Of a stretch of 64,000 bases of DNA, positions 1 to 9,053 are shown piece after piece (position 1 is the stretch's first letter; each line of letters starts with the position of its first letter). Origin of the DNA: Bog-532 sp963805255. Its GTDB lineage: Bacteria; Actinomycetota; Actinomycetes; Streptosporangiales; Streptosporangiaceae. Position numbers and translations under genes: made by a program. Where the stretch lies: assembly GCA_963805255.1 (NCBI GenBank), contig CAWDTK010000011.1, forward strand, positions 632,559 through 696,558, read 5' to 3'. A model generated the notes under the pieces. That model had not been told where the DNA came from, did not search any database, and saw only the letters and a list, made by a program, of their open reading frames with translations.

Positions 1-140
1 GGCCGCCCGGTGGCATGAGCGAGCGCGGCCTCGATGACCGGGGCCTTGCCGCAGCGGCCGGTGAGCCCGGCGGCGAAGGCCGCCGTCGCGTCGCTGGCAC
101 CGCCGACCGCGGGCGGGAGGGCCAGGCCGCTGCCGCTCAT
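1..140 (-). CDS. Unknown protein, 5' end only (runs off the window)
   Basis: Reading leftward from an ATG at 140-138, 46 codons stay open to the first base of the window. The ATG overlaps the TGA of the recombinase-like gene upstream of it (ATGA), which points to translational coupling and argues that the frame is real. The visible N-terminus (MSGSGLALPP, later GRCGKAPVIEAAL) has no motif I recognise. Given its neighbour it may be a second protein of the same mobile element, but that is inference. Confidence 0.45.
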   Translation of the reverse strand, partial: MSGSGLALPPAVGGASDATAAFAAGLTGRCGKAPVIEAALAHATGR

Positions 141-986
141 GGCGTCCGCTCCGCGCGGCAGCGGGCCCGCAGGACGCCCTTGGAGGAGCTGACGCCGGCC
201 ACGTGGCGGGCATACCGGGCCAGCGACCCGGCCTCGGCGATCCCGGTGACGGCCAGCAGCACGCCCACCGGAGTGCCCGCGGCCAGGTGGCCGCAGATGA
301 AGGTGGACCGGGCCCGGCGCACCGGCAGGGCGGGCGCGGCCGGGTCCGCGGCCAGGCCCCGGGCGAAGCTGGCGACGAAATTCTTATCGGACCGGCCAGG
401 CCCGGGCCGGAACACGAAACCACTGCCCGCGCTTTGGGCCAGCTGCCAGGCGCGGCCAGCATAGCCCGCGGTGACCGGCACCACCCGCGGCCGGCCCGCT
501 GACATAGACAAAGACCTGGCGGCCGTGCCGGGTGACGTCGCTGCCGCCCAGCGCCACCAGCTCGCCGGGCCGCAGCCCCGCCCCGATGCCGGACACCACC
601 ATCGCCAGCGCCGAGGACCGCTTCACCCGATCGCGCTGCGCGGCCGCGACCGCGGCCAGCTCCGCCCGCTCACCCGGCGAGTACGGCGCCGGCGCCCGCG
701 CGCCCGCAAACGGCGTCGCCCGCTGCCCCGCCGGGCCGTGCGCGGCGTCGGCGAGCCGGTACAGCGCCGGCCGGTAGGTGCCCCGGGTCGAGGACGCCCG
801 GCCCGCCAGGCCGGCCACGCAGAACGCCTCGATCACGTCATAATCAAGCAGGAACTCCCGGCCGGCCGCGACTCCCCGGGTATCAGCGAACCGGGACAGC
901 CCGCGCAGCGCGGGGGCGGTCACCCCGCCGGCCGGCAGCATGCGCATGCCCGCGCCCGCCGGATCGTCCCCGGGAGGGGCGGCCAT
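137..986 (-). pseudogene. Tyrosine-recombinase-like protein, frameshifted
   Basis: From the ATG at 986 the first frame encodes about 160 residues with the look of a phage-integrase core (SGIGAGLRPGELVALGGSDV, then GRQVFVYV). It then loses sense near 495. The next frame continues the same protein (GRPRVVPVTAGYAGRAWQL ... FICGHLAAGTPVGVLLAVTG ... LARYARHV) to a TGA at 137. One extra G in the run at about 490-497 explains the break. The joined product would be about 280 residues. The usual catalytic R-H-R-Y set is not clear, so it may be an integrase-like domain without activity. It could also be intact if the extra G is a sequencing error. Confidence 0.55.
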
Positions 987-1011
987 GCTTGAAATATAGT
1001 GATTTCAAGCA
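986..1011. promoter_or_regulatory. Perfect 10-bp inverted repeat between divergent genes
   Basis: TGCTTGAAAT (986-995) and ATTTCAAGCA (1002-1011) are exact inverted copies separated by six bases (ATAGTG). The repeat touches the start codon of the leftward recombinase-like gene and lies 49 bases before the rightward DUF6788 gene. It is AT-rich in a GC-rich setting. It looks like an operator, or an element end; no binding protein can be assigned. Confidence 0.5.
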
Positions 1012-1059
1012 GGCAATCGGGGGACGCCGCCGGCGCGGCGGATAAGGAATCCTGTCACC

Positions 1060-1419
1060 ATGGACGACCAGGCCCGCCGCCACCAGCAGATCCAGGCCGA
1101 GCTCGCCCAGATCGGCATCGCCCTGCCCGGCTCGCTCACCAGCCGCACCACCCGCTGCCAGCGCCCCAGCTGCCACTGCCACGCCACCCCGCCCATCCTC
1201 CACGGCCCCTACCCCACCTGGACCCGCAAAGCCGGCGCCCGCTCCATCACCAAGACCCTCACCACCGAAGACGCCGAACGGCTCCGCCCCTACTTTGCCG
1301 CCCACCGCCGCCTGCGGCAGCTCATCACCGAACTCGAAACCATCTCCATCGAACTCGCCACGCAGCCCGCACCACCACAGGCCCAGCCAGGCACCCAACT
1401 GGGAGATGAGCCCGCTTAA
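1060..1419 (+). CDS. DUF6788 family protein
   Basis: This 119-residue protein starts at an ATG with AAGGAA about ten bases upstream. It has the DUF6788 pattern as I know it: a short helical N-terminus, a Cys/His cluster (RCQRPSCHCH) followed by HGPYPTWTRK and a helical C-terminus (RRLRQLITELETI). Family members often sit next to transposases and integrases in actinomycetes, as here; their function is unknown. The Cys/His cluster could bind zinc. The gene is divergent from the recombinase-like gene and looks complete. Confidence 0.75.
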   Translation: MDDQARRHQQIQAELAQIGIALPGSLTSRTTRCQRPSCHCHATPPILHGPYPTWTRKAGARSITKTLTTEDAERLRPYFAAHRRLRQLITELETISIELATQPAPPQAQPGTQLGDEPA

Positions 1420-1861
1420 CCCGGGACCAGCACCCCAGAATCCCGCCGGACACGCAGGTCAGCGAGTTCTGTCGATGACCCTCTACGCCATCTGCGCAAA
1501 CGCCGTGCGGAACTCAGCGGGTTGATGACGTATGAGTTTGGCGGCACCCCGTGCCGATAGATAGACCTGGGATTGATGTCCGGTGTCCCGTCTGGCGCCC
1601 GCCATGTTCGCGGTCATGGCCGGCCGGTGCCGGGTACCGAGACCGGGAGGGCTGGAATCTCTCCCTGGCGAGCCCCGCTGGCCAGCCGCTGGAGATTATA
1701 GGTGATGCCGTCGGCTTTCCGCCACTCGGCGGTCATGATGAGCAGAGTTCGCCGGCCCGGGCCGCCGAGTATCAACGCGAACGATGCCCGGTTCTCGCGG
1801 AGTTCGACGCGTTGCCCGACTTCGCCGCCCTCCGCGACGCAGGGCTCAGTCTTCGTATCGG
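1420..1861. other. No convincing gene
   Basis: About 440 bases between the DUF6788 gene and the next gene. Open frames here (for example 1551-1892 on the plus strand) have no family signature, no good ribosome binding site and biased composition. I see no tRNA, terminator or repeat. It may be decayed mobile-element sequence. Confidence 0.5.
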
Positions 1862-2311
1862 TCAGGCCTGGCTCTTCCTACGATCCCGGTAGGCAGCCTG
1901 GCGGCAGGCGCCTGAGCAGAACCGTGCCTCAGGCCTGGCGGGGATGAACCCCTGGCCGCACCACCCGCACTCCCGCTCGCTGTTGCGCTTATCCATAACC
2001 GCATCTCCGTCCTTCACCAGGTAGCGGGGGTGCACCTGGTACGGCACCGTCAGCAGGGCGTAAGGACTCTGCCGGGACAGCTCCTTAACCACCCACTGCA
2101 GGTCGGGGTAGACCACCACCACCGGCTCCTGCTCGCCGTCCATGAAGTTCTGGGTGTGGGTGGAGAGCCTGATCACCGTGCCGCTGGGGACGTCAGCGCC
2201 ATCCAAGGGCGTCACGTGGTCACCGGCCTCCAGCGGGCCGGGGTCATCGTCAGGGAAGCGCTCGCGCCACTGCTGCCAGCACTCCTCGGCAGTGAGCTGC
2301 TTGCCTGCCAT
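1862..2311 (-). CDS. Unknown protein with C-terminal CxxC...CxxxC zinc-ribbon
   Basis: A 149-residue protein starting at the ATG 2311-2309, whose codon lies inside a perfect inverted repeat. Residues 1-115 are of unknown type (acidic N-terminus, then VYPDLQWVVKEL and LTVPYQVHPRYL). The C-terminus carries CGWCGQGF...ARFCSGACRQAAYRDRR, which is the arrangement of an FCS/MYM-like zinc-binding ribbon common in actinomycete plasmid and phage proteins. It may bind DNA and could act on the repeat that covers its own start. It is divergent from the small genes at 2390-2697. Confidence 0.65.
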   Translation of the reverse strand: MAGKQLTAEECWQQWRERFPDDDPGPLEAGDHVTPLDGADVPSGTVIRLSTHTQNFMDGEQEPVVVVYPDLQWVVKELSRQSPYALLTVPYQVHPRYLVKDGDAVMDKRNSERECGWCGQGFIPARPEARFCSGACRQAAYRDRRKSQA

Positions 2312-2347
2312 ACCTCTATGTTACGCCTAGCTGTAACATAGAGGTAT
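2310..2347. promoter_or_regulatory. Perfect 15-bp inverted repeat, probable operator
   Basis: ATACCTCTATGTTAC (2310-2324) and its exact inverse GTAACATAGAGGTAT (2333-2347) flank eight bases. The left arm contains the start codon of the leftward zinc-ribbon gene; the right arm lies 43 bases before the rightward small gene. Position and perfection suggest a dimer-binding operator that controls both directions. Confidence 0.6.
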
Positions 2348-2389
2348 AACGAAGGCAGAAGAGAAAGAAGAGAAAAGGGGGTGACCACG

Positions 2390-2575
2390 ATGACCAAGGA
2401 AGAAGCAACGAGCCAGCTCCTGGCTGCCATCACGGGCGGTATGACCGCTAAGCAGGCGGCCAGGAAGGTGTCCGCCGCAGCCGGTGAGGACGCCCTCGCG
2501 GAGTTCGGGCGGACATGGGTGCTGGGTCGGGCCCAGGGCATTGAGGCGGCCATCGCCAATCTGGAGGAGCTATGA
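2390..2575 (+). CDS. Small unknown protein, 61 aa
   Basis: The product (MTKEEATSQLLAAITGG...) is mostly helical with a central TAKQAARKVSAAAG stretch. An in-frame GTG lies at 2381, but the ATG at 2390 is preferred because an AGGGGG sequence sits about eight bases before it. The gene lies downstream of the 15-bp inverted repeat and its stop overlaps the next ATG. No family is recognised. Small basic or helical proteins in this position are common in actinomycete mobile elements. Confidence 0.55.
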   Translation: MTKEEATSQLLAAITGGMTAKQAARKVSAAAGEDALAEFGRTWVLGRAQGIEAAIANLEEL

Positions 2576-2697
2576 ACGTCCGCCGCGGCCCGCTCGCCCC
2601 GGACGCCGCGGACCCCAGGAGTATCCAGGGCCGCCGCTATGCGCGGAAGCAGCGCATCGCGTCTTTAATAGCCAGGAGAATGTCCCGTGACAGATAA
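2572..2697 (+). CDS. Very small basic protein, 41 aa, coupled to the gene before
   Basis: The ATG at 2572 overlaps the TGA of the preceding gene (ATGA), the standard sign of translational coupling. The product starts MNVRRGPLAPDAADP and is strongly basic toward the end (GRRYARKQRIASLIARRM). It is too short to assign. The overlap and the run of Arg/Lys suggest a real nucleic-acid-binding peptide rather than chance, but this is inference. Confidence 0.45.
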   Translation: MNVRRGPLAPDAADPRSIQGRRYARKQRIASLIARRMSRDR

Positions 2698-3268
2698 ATC
2701 GGCCGACCGTCCCTGCTCTGACCAGGGCGAGCCTGATTGGATGGCAAACGATCAAGCCTCTCCTTGTCATCCAAGTCGGCCCGTGGGCGCGGTCGAGGTG
2801 TTCTTGCCATTCAGTTCGGCCCGATCATGGCCAGGCCGACGAGGTGGGTGGCCAGCGCGGTGAGCATGAGAGCAGTGCTTCACCTGCCCCTTCCAAGATC
2901 GAGAACTGGGGATCTTGGGCCGACTGAAGTGGCGGGCCGACAGGACGGGCCGGTTTGGATGGCGACGGGCCGACTTATCTGGCACCGGACAGAGAAGGCC
3001 AATGCACGCGGCGGAACCTAGCGTTCCGGAGTTGGTGACCCGGAGCCGGGTGGACGTTTGGCCCCGGCCCCGGGGCTCTTCAGGCGGTGATTCGGTGCAT
3101 CGCCCGTCCGCCAGCCCGTGCCTTCACCGCAACGGCCTGGCGCTCGCCGGGACTGCGTTGCCGGTGCGTGGGCGTTGCCGGTCCGCGGCTTCTCGCTGAC
3201 CATGTTCAGGTAGTGGTTGATTACCGCCTCGTGGTCGTCATCGTCATCGTCGTCGGCGTGGGCGCTGG
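2698..3268. other. No convincing gene
   Basis: Several short overlapping frames exist on both strands, but none has a recognisable motif, a good start or consistent codon use. No hairpin terminator or tRNA was seen. Probably remnant sequence. Confidence 0.45.
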
Positions 3269-3603
3269 CTACGGGCGACCGCGCGGCCGGTCAGGATCGG
3301 ACCCTCGCGCCTCGGCCTCCGCCTCAACCGCCGGGGTGAATATCTGTAGCTTCTTCGCGTGCTGGGCGACGATGCGGGCGACCGCGTCCTCGGCCTCCTC
3401 GTGGTGCCGCGCGGCCAGCAACAGCGTGTACCGGCTGCTGGCGGCGGGGCCGGTCAGCGCCACGGTGCCGAGACCAGCGCGGTCGAGACGGCGCCACCGT
3501 GCGGCGGTGGTCTCGACGCCTTCGTCCTCGTCGTCGCTATGCCGTGCTTCTTCGCGGCAGCCTTGATTTTCTGCCGGGAACCAGCAGGGAACAGGCCCTC
3601 GGT
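3269..3603 (-). pseudogene. Fragment of an unknown protein, cut by IS630
   Basis: Reading leftward, a frame ending at 3269 encodes an orderly stretch (TTAARWRRLDRAGLGTVALTG, then LLLAARHHEEAEDAVARIVAQH and a charged tail). Upstream, another frame reads FPAGSRQKIKAAAKKHG before the IS630 end at 3607. The gene therefore seems to be frameshifted and also interrupted at its 5' side. No family is recognised. The region past the IS630 (5272 onward) does not clearly continue it. Confidence 0.4.
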
Positions 3604-3635
3604 CTAAGTGGGTGGCTCCGTAAGTTCGTTGGGGG

Positions 3636-3974
3636 TCAGTTTTCGGGTTCGTGCCGGATGCCGGCGAGGTGGACGGTGCAGGCGGTGTCGAGGGCTTCTT
3701 GCGGAGTTCCGGTGGGGAGTCCGGTGAGCAGGACGGCGTCTTCATAGCGGCCGCGGGCGGCGGAGTAGATGGCGAAGCCGAAGGAGTGGGCGGAGCCGCC
3801 GTAGCGGAGCCGGAACAGCGGGGTGATCTCGCCGCCGGGCAGGACGCCGGCGGCGTAGGCGAAGCCTCCGCGGCAGGTGACTTGCACTTTGTCCAGCTGC
3901 GGCCAGTTCTGCTCCGCGTGGAGGACCAGCCGCCAGGTGATCGAGTCGCGGGTCGGTTCGGGGATGGCGGGCAT
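3636..3974 (-). CDS. Unknown passenger protein inside IS630, 112 aa
   Basis: The frame runs from the ATG at 3974 and stops 29 bases inside the left IS end. The sequence (SITWRLVLHAEQNW, VQVTCRGGFAYAAGVLPGGE, FGFAIYSAARGRYEDAVL) reads like a globular alpha/beta protein rather than a shadow frame. It is divergent from the transposase. No family is recognised; it could be a regulator or accessory protein of the element, or a host gene picked up by it. Confidence 0.6.
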   Translation of the reverse strand: MPAIPEPTRDSITWRLVLHAEQNWPQLDKVQVTCRGGFAYAAGVLPGGEITPLFRLRYGGSAHSFGFAIYSAARGRYEDAVLLTGLPTGTPQEALDTACTVHLAGIRHEPEN

Positions 3975-4068
3975 GTGCCCATCATGCCGCCCGGCGGGCG
4001 CCTGCCGTGGTTATGATCATGTGCCCGGGGAATGAATTACATGACTGTGATTTACCTGGGGAGATGGC

Positions 4069-5240
4069 ATGCGGCTGGCTGCGGTGCCGGTGACGCTGAC
4101 CGCGTCCGGGCGAAAGGCGCTGAAGAAGCGGGTGCGGGGCGCGAAGACGCCGTACCGGGACCGGCTGCGGGCGCAGGTGGTGCTGGCTGCCGCCCGCGGC
4201 CGGGACAATGAGCGGATCGCCGCTGACCTGCGCGTGAGCGTTGCCACGGTGCGCAAGTGGCGGGGCCGGTTCGCCCGGCACGGGCTGGGCGGGCTGAAGG
4301 ATCTGCCCCGGTCCGGGCGGCCGAGGCGGATCAGCGAGGCGGCCCGGGCGGCGGTGGTCGCGCTGGCCTGCCAGCTGCCGGCCGCCACAGGGGTGCCGCT
4401 GTCCCGGTGGAGCGGCCCGGAACTGAAACGTGAGCTGGAGGCGCAGGCGCTGGTCAGCGAGCCGGTGTCGGTATCGTCGCTGCTGCGGATCCTGGCGGGG
4501 AACCCGGTCAAGCCGTGGCAGTACCAGTCCTGGATCTTCCCCCGAGACCCGGACTTCGAGGCCAAGGCGAGCGTGATCCTGGACCTCTACCAGGGGTTTT
4601 ACGGCGGTGAGCCGCTGAGGCCCGGTGACCGGATCCTGTCCTTCGACGCGAAACCGTCGATCCAGGCCCGCAGCCGCATCCACGAGACGCTGCCTGCCGC
4701 GCCCGGCAGGGCCGCCCGGGTGGAGCACGAGTACGTCCGGCACGGCGCGCTCGCGCTGCTCGCCGGCCTGGACGTGCATACCGGAAAGGTGTTCGCCTCC
4801 ACCCCGGGGACCACGGGGATCGTCCCGTTCATGGATCTCGCCGGCCAGGTGATGGAACGCCCGGAGTACCGGAACGCGCCCCGGGTGTTCGTGATCGTGG
4901 ACAACGGGTCGGACCACCGGGGCAAGGCCGCGATCGAACGGCTCCGCAAGGCGCACCCGAACGCTGTCATGATCCACACCCCGGTCCACGCATCCTGGCT
5001 GAACCAGATCGAGATCGTCTTCTCGATCATCCAGAAGAAAGTTGAGGTGCCCCGAACGATTTCCCCAGCCTGGAAAAGCTATCCGAAATCCTGCTCACCT
5101 TCGTGGACCGCTACAACCAGACCGCGAGGCCATTCAGCTGGAAATACACCGCCGCTGACCTCACGGACCTGCTCCGCCGCATCAGCGAACACGAAAAACA
5201 AGACACCAGGCGGCAAACCCACCTCACCGAGGCAGCCTGA
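4069..5240 (+). pseudogene. IS630-family transposase, frameshifted near the 3' end
   Basis: The N-terminus has the helix-turn-helix typical of IS630 (NERIAADLRVSVATVRKW). The DDE triad is present: Asp in LSFDAKPSIQA, Asp in FVIVDNGSDHRG and Glu in SWLNQIEIVFS. After QKKV near 5045 the frame is lost. The next frame continues the normal C-terminus (FPSLEKLSEILLTFVDRYNQ ... DLTDLLRRISEH) to the TGA at 5238-5240. No slippery A-run is seen at the break, so programmed frameshifting is unlikely. The catalytic residues lie before the break, so partial activity cannot be excluded. Confidence 0.8.
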
Positions 5241-5465
5241 TACCCCTCACGAACTTATGGGATCACCCACTAAGCCTCGATCCACCGGCCAATTCCGGTA
5301 GACCGCTTCCGGTCCGATTCCTGCACGAGGAGCTCTCCGAGGTGAATCCGGGCGTGGGCGTCCTGCCGCTCGCCTGTTCTGCGGCTTGTCCGGGTTCCTG
5401 GGCTCGGGGGCGGGGGTTCGGGTGGCCGTGACGGCCGTTGCGGGATGCGGACCGGTCTGGGCTGG

Positions 5466-6240
5466 TCAGGCCGCTGCGGCGGGCGGGCCGCAGGCCGCGC
5501 CGAGGAGGTTCAGCCATTCCTGCTCACGGTGCCAGGCCTCGGGCAGGTGCAGGGTGATGTGGCCGCGGCCGTGCCGGGCGGTGCGGGCGGCGAGGCTGAT
5601 CAGGTCGCGGCGGATGGTGGCGGCCCGGGCCTTCGCGAAGGGCAGGCTGGCCAGGGCGCCGGCGGCGCGGACCAGGTTGTGCGCCATGGCCGCGATCGAC
5701 AGCCAGGCCGCGTTCGCGGCAAAGACCCCTGACGGCATATGAGCCAGCGGCCCGCTGGTGACGTCGGCGAACACCTGCTCCACGACCGCGTGGTCACGGT
5801 GCTGCCCCTCAGCCTGGACCAGCCCGAACGGCGAATCGGTGAACACCGCGTGGTAGCGCCAGACCGGGAACAGCTCGCCCTGCCCGTCAGCCGCCTTCTT
5901 GTTCAGGTCCCGGACCCGGCGGACGACCAGCCGGGCGGTGACCGCCTGGTCTTTCTTCGACGCGAACGCCGTGTACTCCGCTTCGGCGACCCCGGCGTCA
6001 GAGATCCAGGCCTGCAGCTGGTCGTCCCAGATCGCGCGCGGGTACCGGATCGGGGTCCAGGCATCTTCGCCGATGGCGGCGATCGCGGCACGGATGCTCG
6101 AGTTCATGGGCACGGTGACGGAGAACCGGGCATCGGCGCGGCGGACCGCGCCGATCACGGCGGCGTTATAGAACGCCGAGTCAAGCCGCACGATGAGGGT
6201 CCCGGTGCAGCCGCAGTCCCGGGCGCGAAGGTGACCAGCC
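5466..6240 (-). pseudogene. C-terminal half of an IS1380-family transposase, fused to a SNF2 gene
   Basis: The last 255 or so residues of a long leftward frame match IS1380 transposases as I know them: GCTGTLIVRLDSAFYNAAVI, ARFSVTV, EDAWTPIRYPRAIWDDQLQ, VWRYHAVFTDSPF, DHAVVEQVFADV, ARHGRGHITLHLPE. The N-terminal half, with the first catalytic Asp, is missing. The frame joins the SNF2 ATPase at about 6225-6240 without a stop, giving a chimeric reading frame. This cannot be a simple insertion: a deletion or recombination event must have removed the rest of both genes. Confidence 0.8.
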
Positions 6241-8003
6241 AGGAGATGCGCCATGGACACGTAGCCGGTGAAGATGAGAGCCGCCTCACGCCGTTCCGTT
6301 ATGACGGCGAGCAGGTCGTCCAGACAACCGAGCTTGCCCGAGCGAGCGGCCTCGGCGTCGGCGTCCCAGCCGTCGGGGCGCTCACGCAGGTAGTGAGCCG
6401 GAGAGTTGCAGACCTGGCGGAGCGCCTGCAGCATCCGCAGGATGAGGCCGCGACGCTGGATGCCGCTGCTCGCACGGATGTTGCCGAAGGTGTCGCGGGT
6501 GATGGCGGTGTACAGGGCCCTCTGCTCGGGGGTCAGCTCGACGAGATGATCGCTGACGATCTTCTCTGGGAGCTCGGCGGCGATGGCCGGATCGGTCTTC
6601 CGGCGCCGCAGCAGAAAGGGGCCGACGAGGCGGTTCAGGTCCGGCGCCGCCCGGAATGCCTTGGCGGTCCCGAACAGGCCCGGGTTGGTCCAGTCCAGGA
6701 TGGCCCACAGATCAGTAAGCCCGTTCTCGACCGGCGTGCCGGTGACCGCGATCCGCAGCCCCGCGTCCAGGTGGCGGAGGGCCGCGGACTGCATGCTGCG
6801 CGGGTTCTTGATGTTCTGCGCCTCGTCGGCCACGACCAGGTCGAAGGAGATCCCGCGGAACTCGTCCACGTCGCGCAAGAGTGTTGCGTAGCTGGTGAGG
6901 ACGATGCCGCCGGCCGGGAGGCCGTTCAGGTCGCGGGCGGCGCCATGGTGACGCCGGACCGGGACGCCGGGCGCGAACCTGGCGATCTCCCGTTCCCAGT
7001 TGGTGAGCAGGGACGCCGGGCACACCACGATCGTGGGACCCGCCGACCGGTGCAAGTGGAACGCGATGATCGTGAGCGTCTTCCCCAGGCCCATGTCGTC
7101 GGCGAGGACCGCACCAAAACCGAGCCCGGTGATGCCGGCCAGCCACGCCACGGCTCGCCGCTGGTAGTCGCGCAGCGAGGCCTTCAGCCCGGATATGGTG
7201 ACCGGCTCGTCCGGCTCGCCGGGGTCCGGCTCGCGGGAGCGGGCGAGGAGCCCGGCGAGGCGTCCCGTGGCCGCGCAGTCGAAGGTGCCCGCGCCGATCT
7301 GGATCTCCCCGGTGAGGGCGGCGCTGATGGCCTGGGACCCGGTGATGGCGGGCAGGCCCGGGCCACGGGCCCGATCCCGGGATGCCGGGTCGATGACCAC
7401 CCACTGGCCGCGCATCCGGATGAGTCCCTCGGCCTGGGCGACGGCCGCGGACTCCCGCTCGGTGAGCGCGGCGTCGTCGAGCCACAACCCCCAGCGGACG
7501 GCGACAGTGGACTGGGCGGATACCGCTCCGGCGGCACGGGGCTCGAGGACCGCGCGCGCGGCCAGGCCGCGGGCCACGTTCTCCGGCCACTCGATGCGCA
7601 CGCCGAGGCTGGACAGTTCCCGGCCCGCGTCCCCCGCGAGCGAGGCGACGGCGCTTCCGGCCAGCCGGACGAGTCCGCCGCAGAGGTCATCGAGCGGTGG
7701 CCAGACACGCCGGGCACGGCGCACCATGCGCAGCTCCGGGTAGCCGAGATCCCGCGGCAGCAACTCCCCGGTAATCCCTTCATCCTGGATGCGCAGCCTG
7801 ATCACGAGCGGACGCCCGGGGTGGCGGTCAGCAAGCCCGGCGCACCGGTCAGCCCACTCGGCGACATCGCCGGGCAGCTGCGCAGGGCCGGCGTAGGGGG
7901 CCGGCCCGGCGATGAGGGCCGCTCCCGGCGTCCGCAGCAGGTGCTCGGCGACCACGTCGGTGAACTCCCGGGCATCCGCTTGGTCGAGCGTGCCGTCTTC
8001 CCC
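6225..8003 (-). pseudogene. SNF2-family ATPase domain, truncated
   Basis: Third piece of a broken leftward gene. It holds a SNF2 helicase domain 1: Walker A in DDMGLGKTLTIIAF, the DExx box DEAQNIKNP, and TGTPVENGLTDLWAILDW. FLLRRRKTD follows, then the start of domain 2 (GKLGCLDDLLA, ALIFTGYVSMAHLLAGHL). Motifs V and VI are absent because the sequence switches to an IS1380 transposase, so ATP-driven translocation must be lost. The 5' boundary is a frameshift caused by a 10-bp tandem duplication at 7994-8013. SNF2 proteins occur in DISARM class 1 (DrmD) and other defence systems, but the dsRBD-like N-terminus is not the DrmD layout I know. Confidence 0.8.
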
Positions 8004-8013
8004 CGTCTTCCCC
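7994..8013. repeat. 10-bp tandem duplication that breaks the SNF2 gene
   Basis: CGTCTTCCCC occurs twice in direct succession (7994-8003 and 8004-8013). On the coding strand a single copy would read through as Ala-Gly-Glu-Asp-Gly-Thr-Leu-Asp-Gln. The second copy adds ten bases and shifts the frame by one. This is a clean explanation for the frame change seen here. Confidence 0.75.
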
Positions 8014-9053
8014 GGCCAGAATGCCGTCGGGCAGCACCAGCGCCCACCGGTCGCAGCCGGCGGCGTCCACGGCGGGATAGACATCACGCCGGGCCACCGC
8101 GGCCAGGACGGCCGTGGCCCGGTGCGCCCAGGCCCGGACGCTCGGGTGGGCGTCCTGACTCCGGACGCGTGCCAGTACCGGCAGCAGGTACGCCGCCGGC
8201 ACCGGGAGATCCGGCAGTTCCTCGGGCAGCGGCCAGCCGTCGGGAAGCCCCAGATGGAACTGTCCCTTGGCGTACCCGATAGCACAGCCGGCCTGGATGA
8301 GACGGTCGGCGACGCCGGCCGGACTGGTGGCGTAGCGGGAGACAGCCTGAACGTGCGACGGCGGAGCCGGTTCGGCAGGTCCGGCCAGCTCGGCGAGCAG
8401 GGCTTCCGCCGCGGCGGCCCGGGCCGCTGCCTTGGTGCGCCCCTGCCCCGTCCCGGAGATCTCACCGTCGGCGTGGCGGCAGGCGGCCGAGCAGGTGAAG
8501 ACCGGATCGTGCGGCGGGCCCGCGGCCGTGACGGTGAAGCCCAGATCGGTGATCGCACCGACCTGGGCACGTTCGTTGAGTTCGATGAGCGGGTTGCGGC
8601 CCGGCGCGGTCACCTGGTCCTCGTCGGCGAGCGGCGGCATGAGGTCGGCCAGGAGCGCGAGCGCGGCGGCCGCCTGGGCGGCCTTGGTCGTGGCGGCGCG
8701 GCCGGGAGCACCGACGTGGGTACCCTCCTGGATCCAGTCGTAGTGCGGAAGGACAGCGACGACGACGCCGTCAGCGATGGTCACGTAGCGAACCGACGCC
8801 TGGCCTCGCGACTGGGTGTACAGCGAGAGGACGCCGCCGGCCAGTTGCGGGCTCCGGGTGAGCTGCTCCCAGGCGACCTTGCGGGCGGCGGCCCAGGCAA
8901 CGGGATCCGCTGCCAGCAGCAAGTCGTGCAGCTCTTGAGCGGACAGCCGCCGGGCCGCGAGGCCCTCCGCGAGCTGCGGGACAGGAGGCGTCCCGTCACG
9001 TATCGCCGCCAGCAGTTCCTCGGAGCCGATCGCATTTCTCAGGATCCGGTATC
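7994..9053 (-). pseudogene. Middle part of the dsRBD/SNF2 gene (two dsRBD-like modules)
   Basis: A second leftward frame overlaps the stop of the frame at 9039-9647 and has no ATG or GTG nearby; the first candidate is a TTG at 8922. It probably continues the same gene after a frameshift. It encodes a module (SAQELHDLLLAADPVAW ... GAPGRAATTKAAQAAAALAL) and a second one (NPLIELNERAQVGAITDLGF ... GTGQGRTKAAARAAAAEALL). Both end in the Gly-x-(S/T/G)-(K/R)-x-x-A-x-x-x-A-A pattern of double-stranded RNA binding domains. The region then continues to a helical linker before the SNF2 part. Confidence 0.65.

Larger units (their letters stand above)
3607..5271. mobile_element. IS630-family element with a passenger gene
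   Basis: Imperfect terminal inverted repeats define the element. The left end starts AGTGGGTGGCTCCGTAAGTT at 3607. The inverse of the right end at 5271 starts AGTGGGTGATCCCATAAGTT. The flanking dinucleotides are TA on the left and AA on the right, so the expected TA duplication is imperfect. It carries a transposase (rightward) and a 112-residue gene (leftward) between the left end and the transposase, which is not usual for IS630. Confidence 0.7.

Noticed and set aside
4069..5301. Programmed frameshift in the IS630 transposase
   Set aside because: No slippery A-run or heptamer is seen at the switch near 5045, and the local sequence differs from a clean frame by more than a simple slip.
5739..8282. 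A plus-strand open frame of 847 codons opposite the SNF2/IS1380 region
   Set aside because: Its composition is the usual Gly/Arg/Pro/Asp-rich shadow of a GC-rich gene on the other strand. It has no domain, while the opposite strand shows clear SNF2 and transposase motifs.
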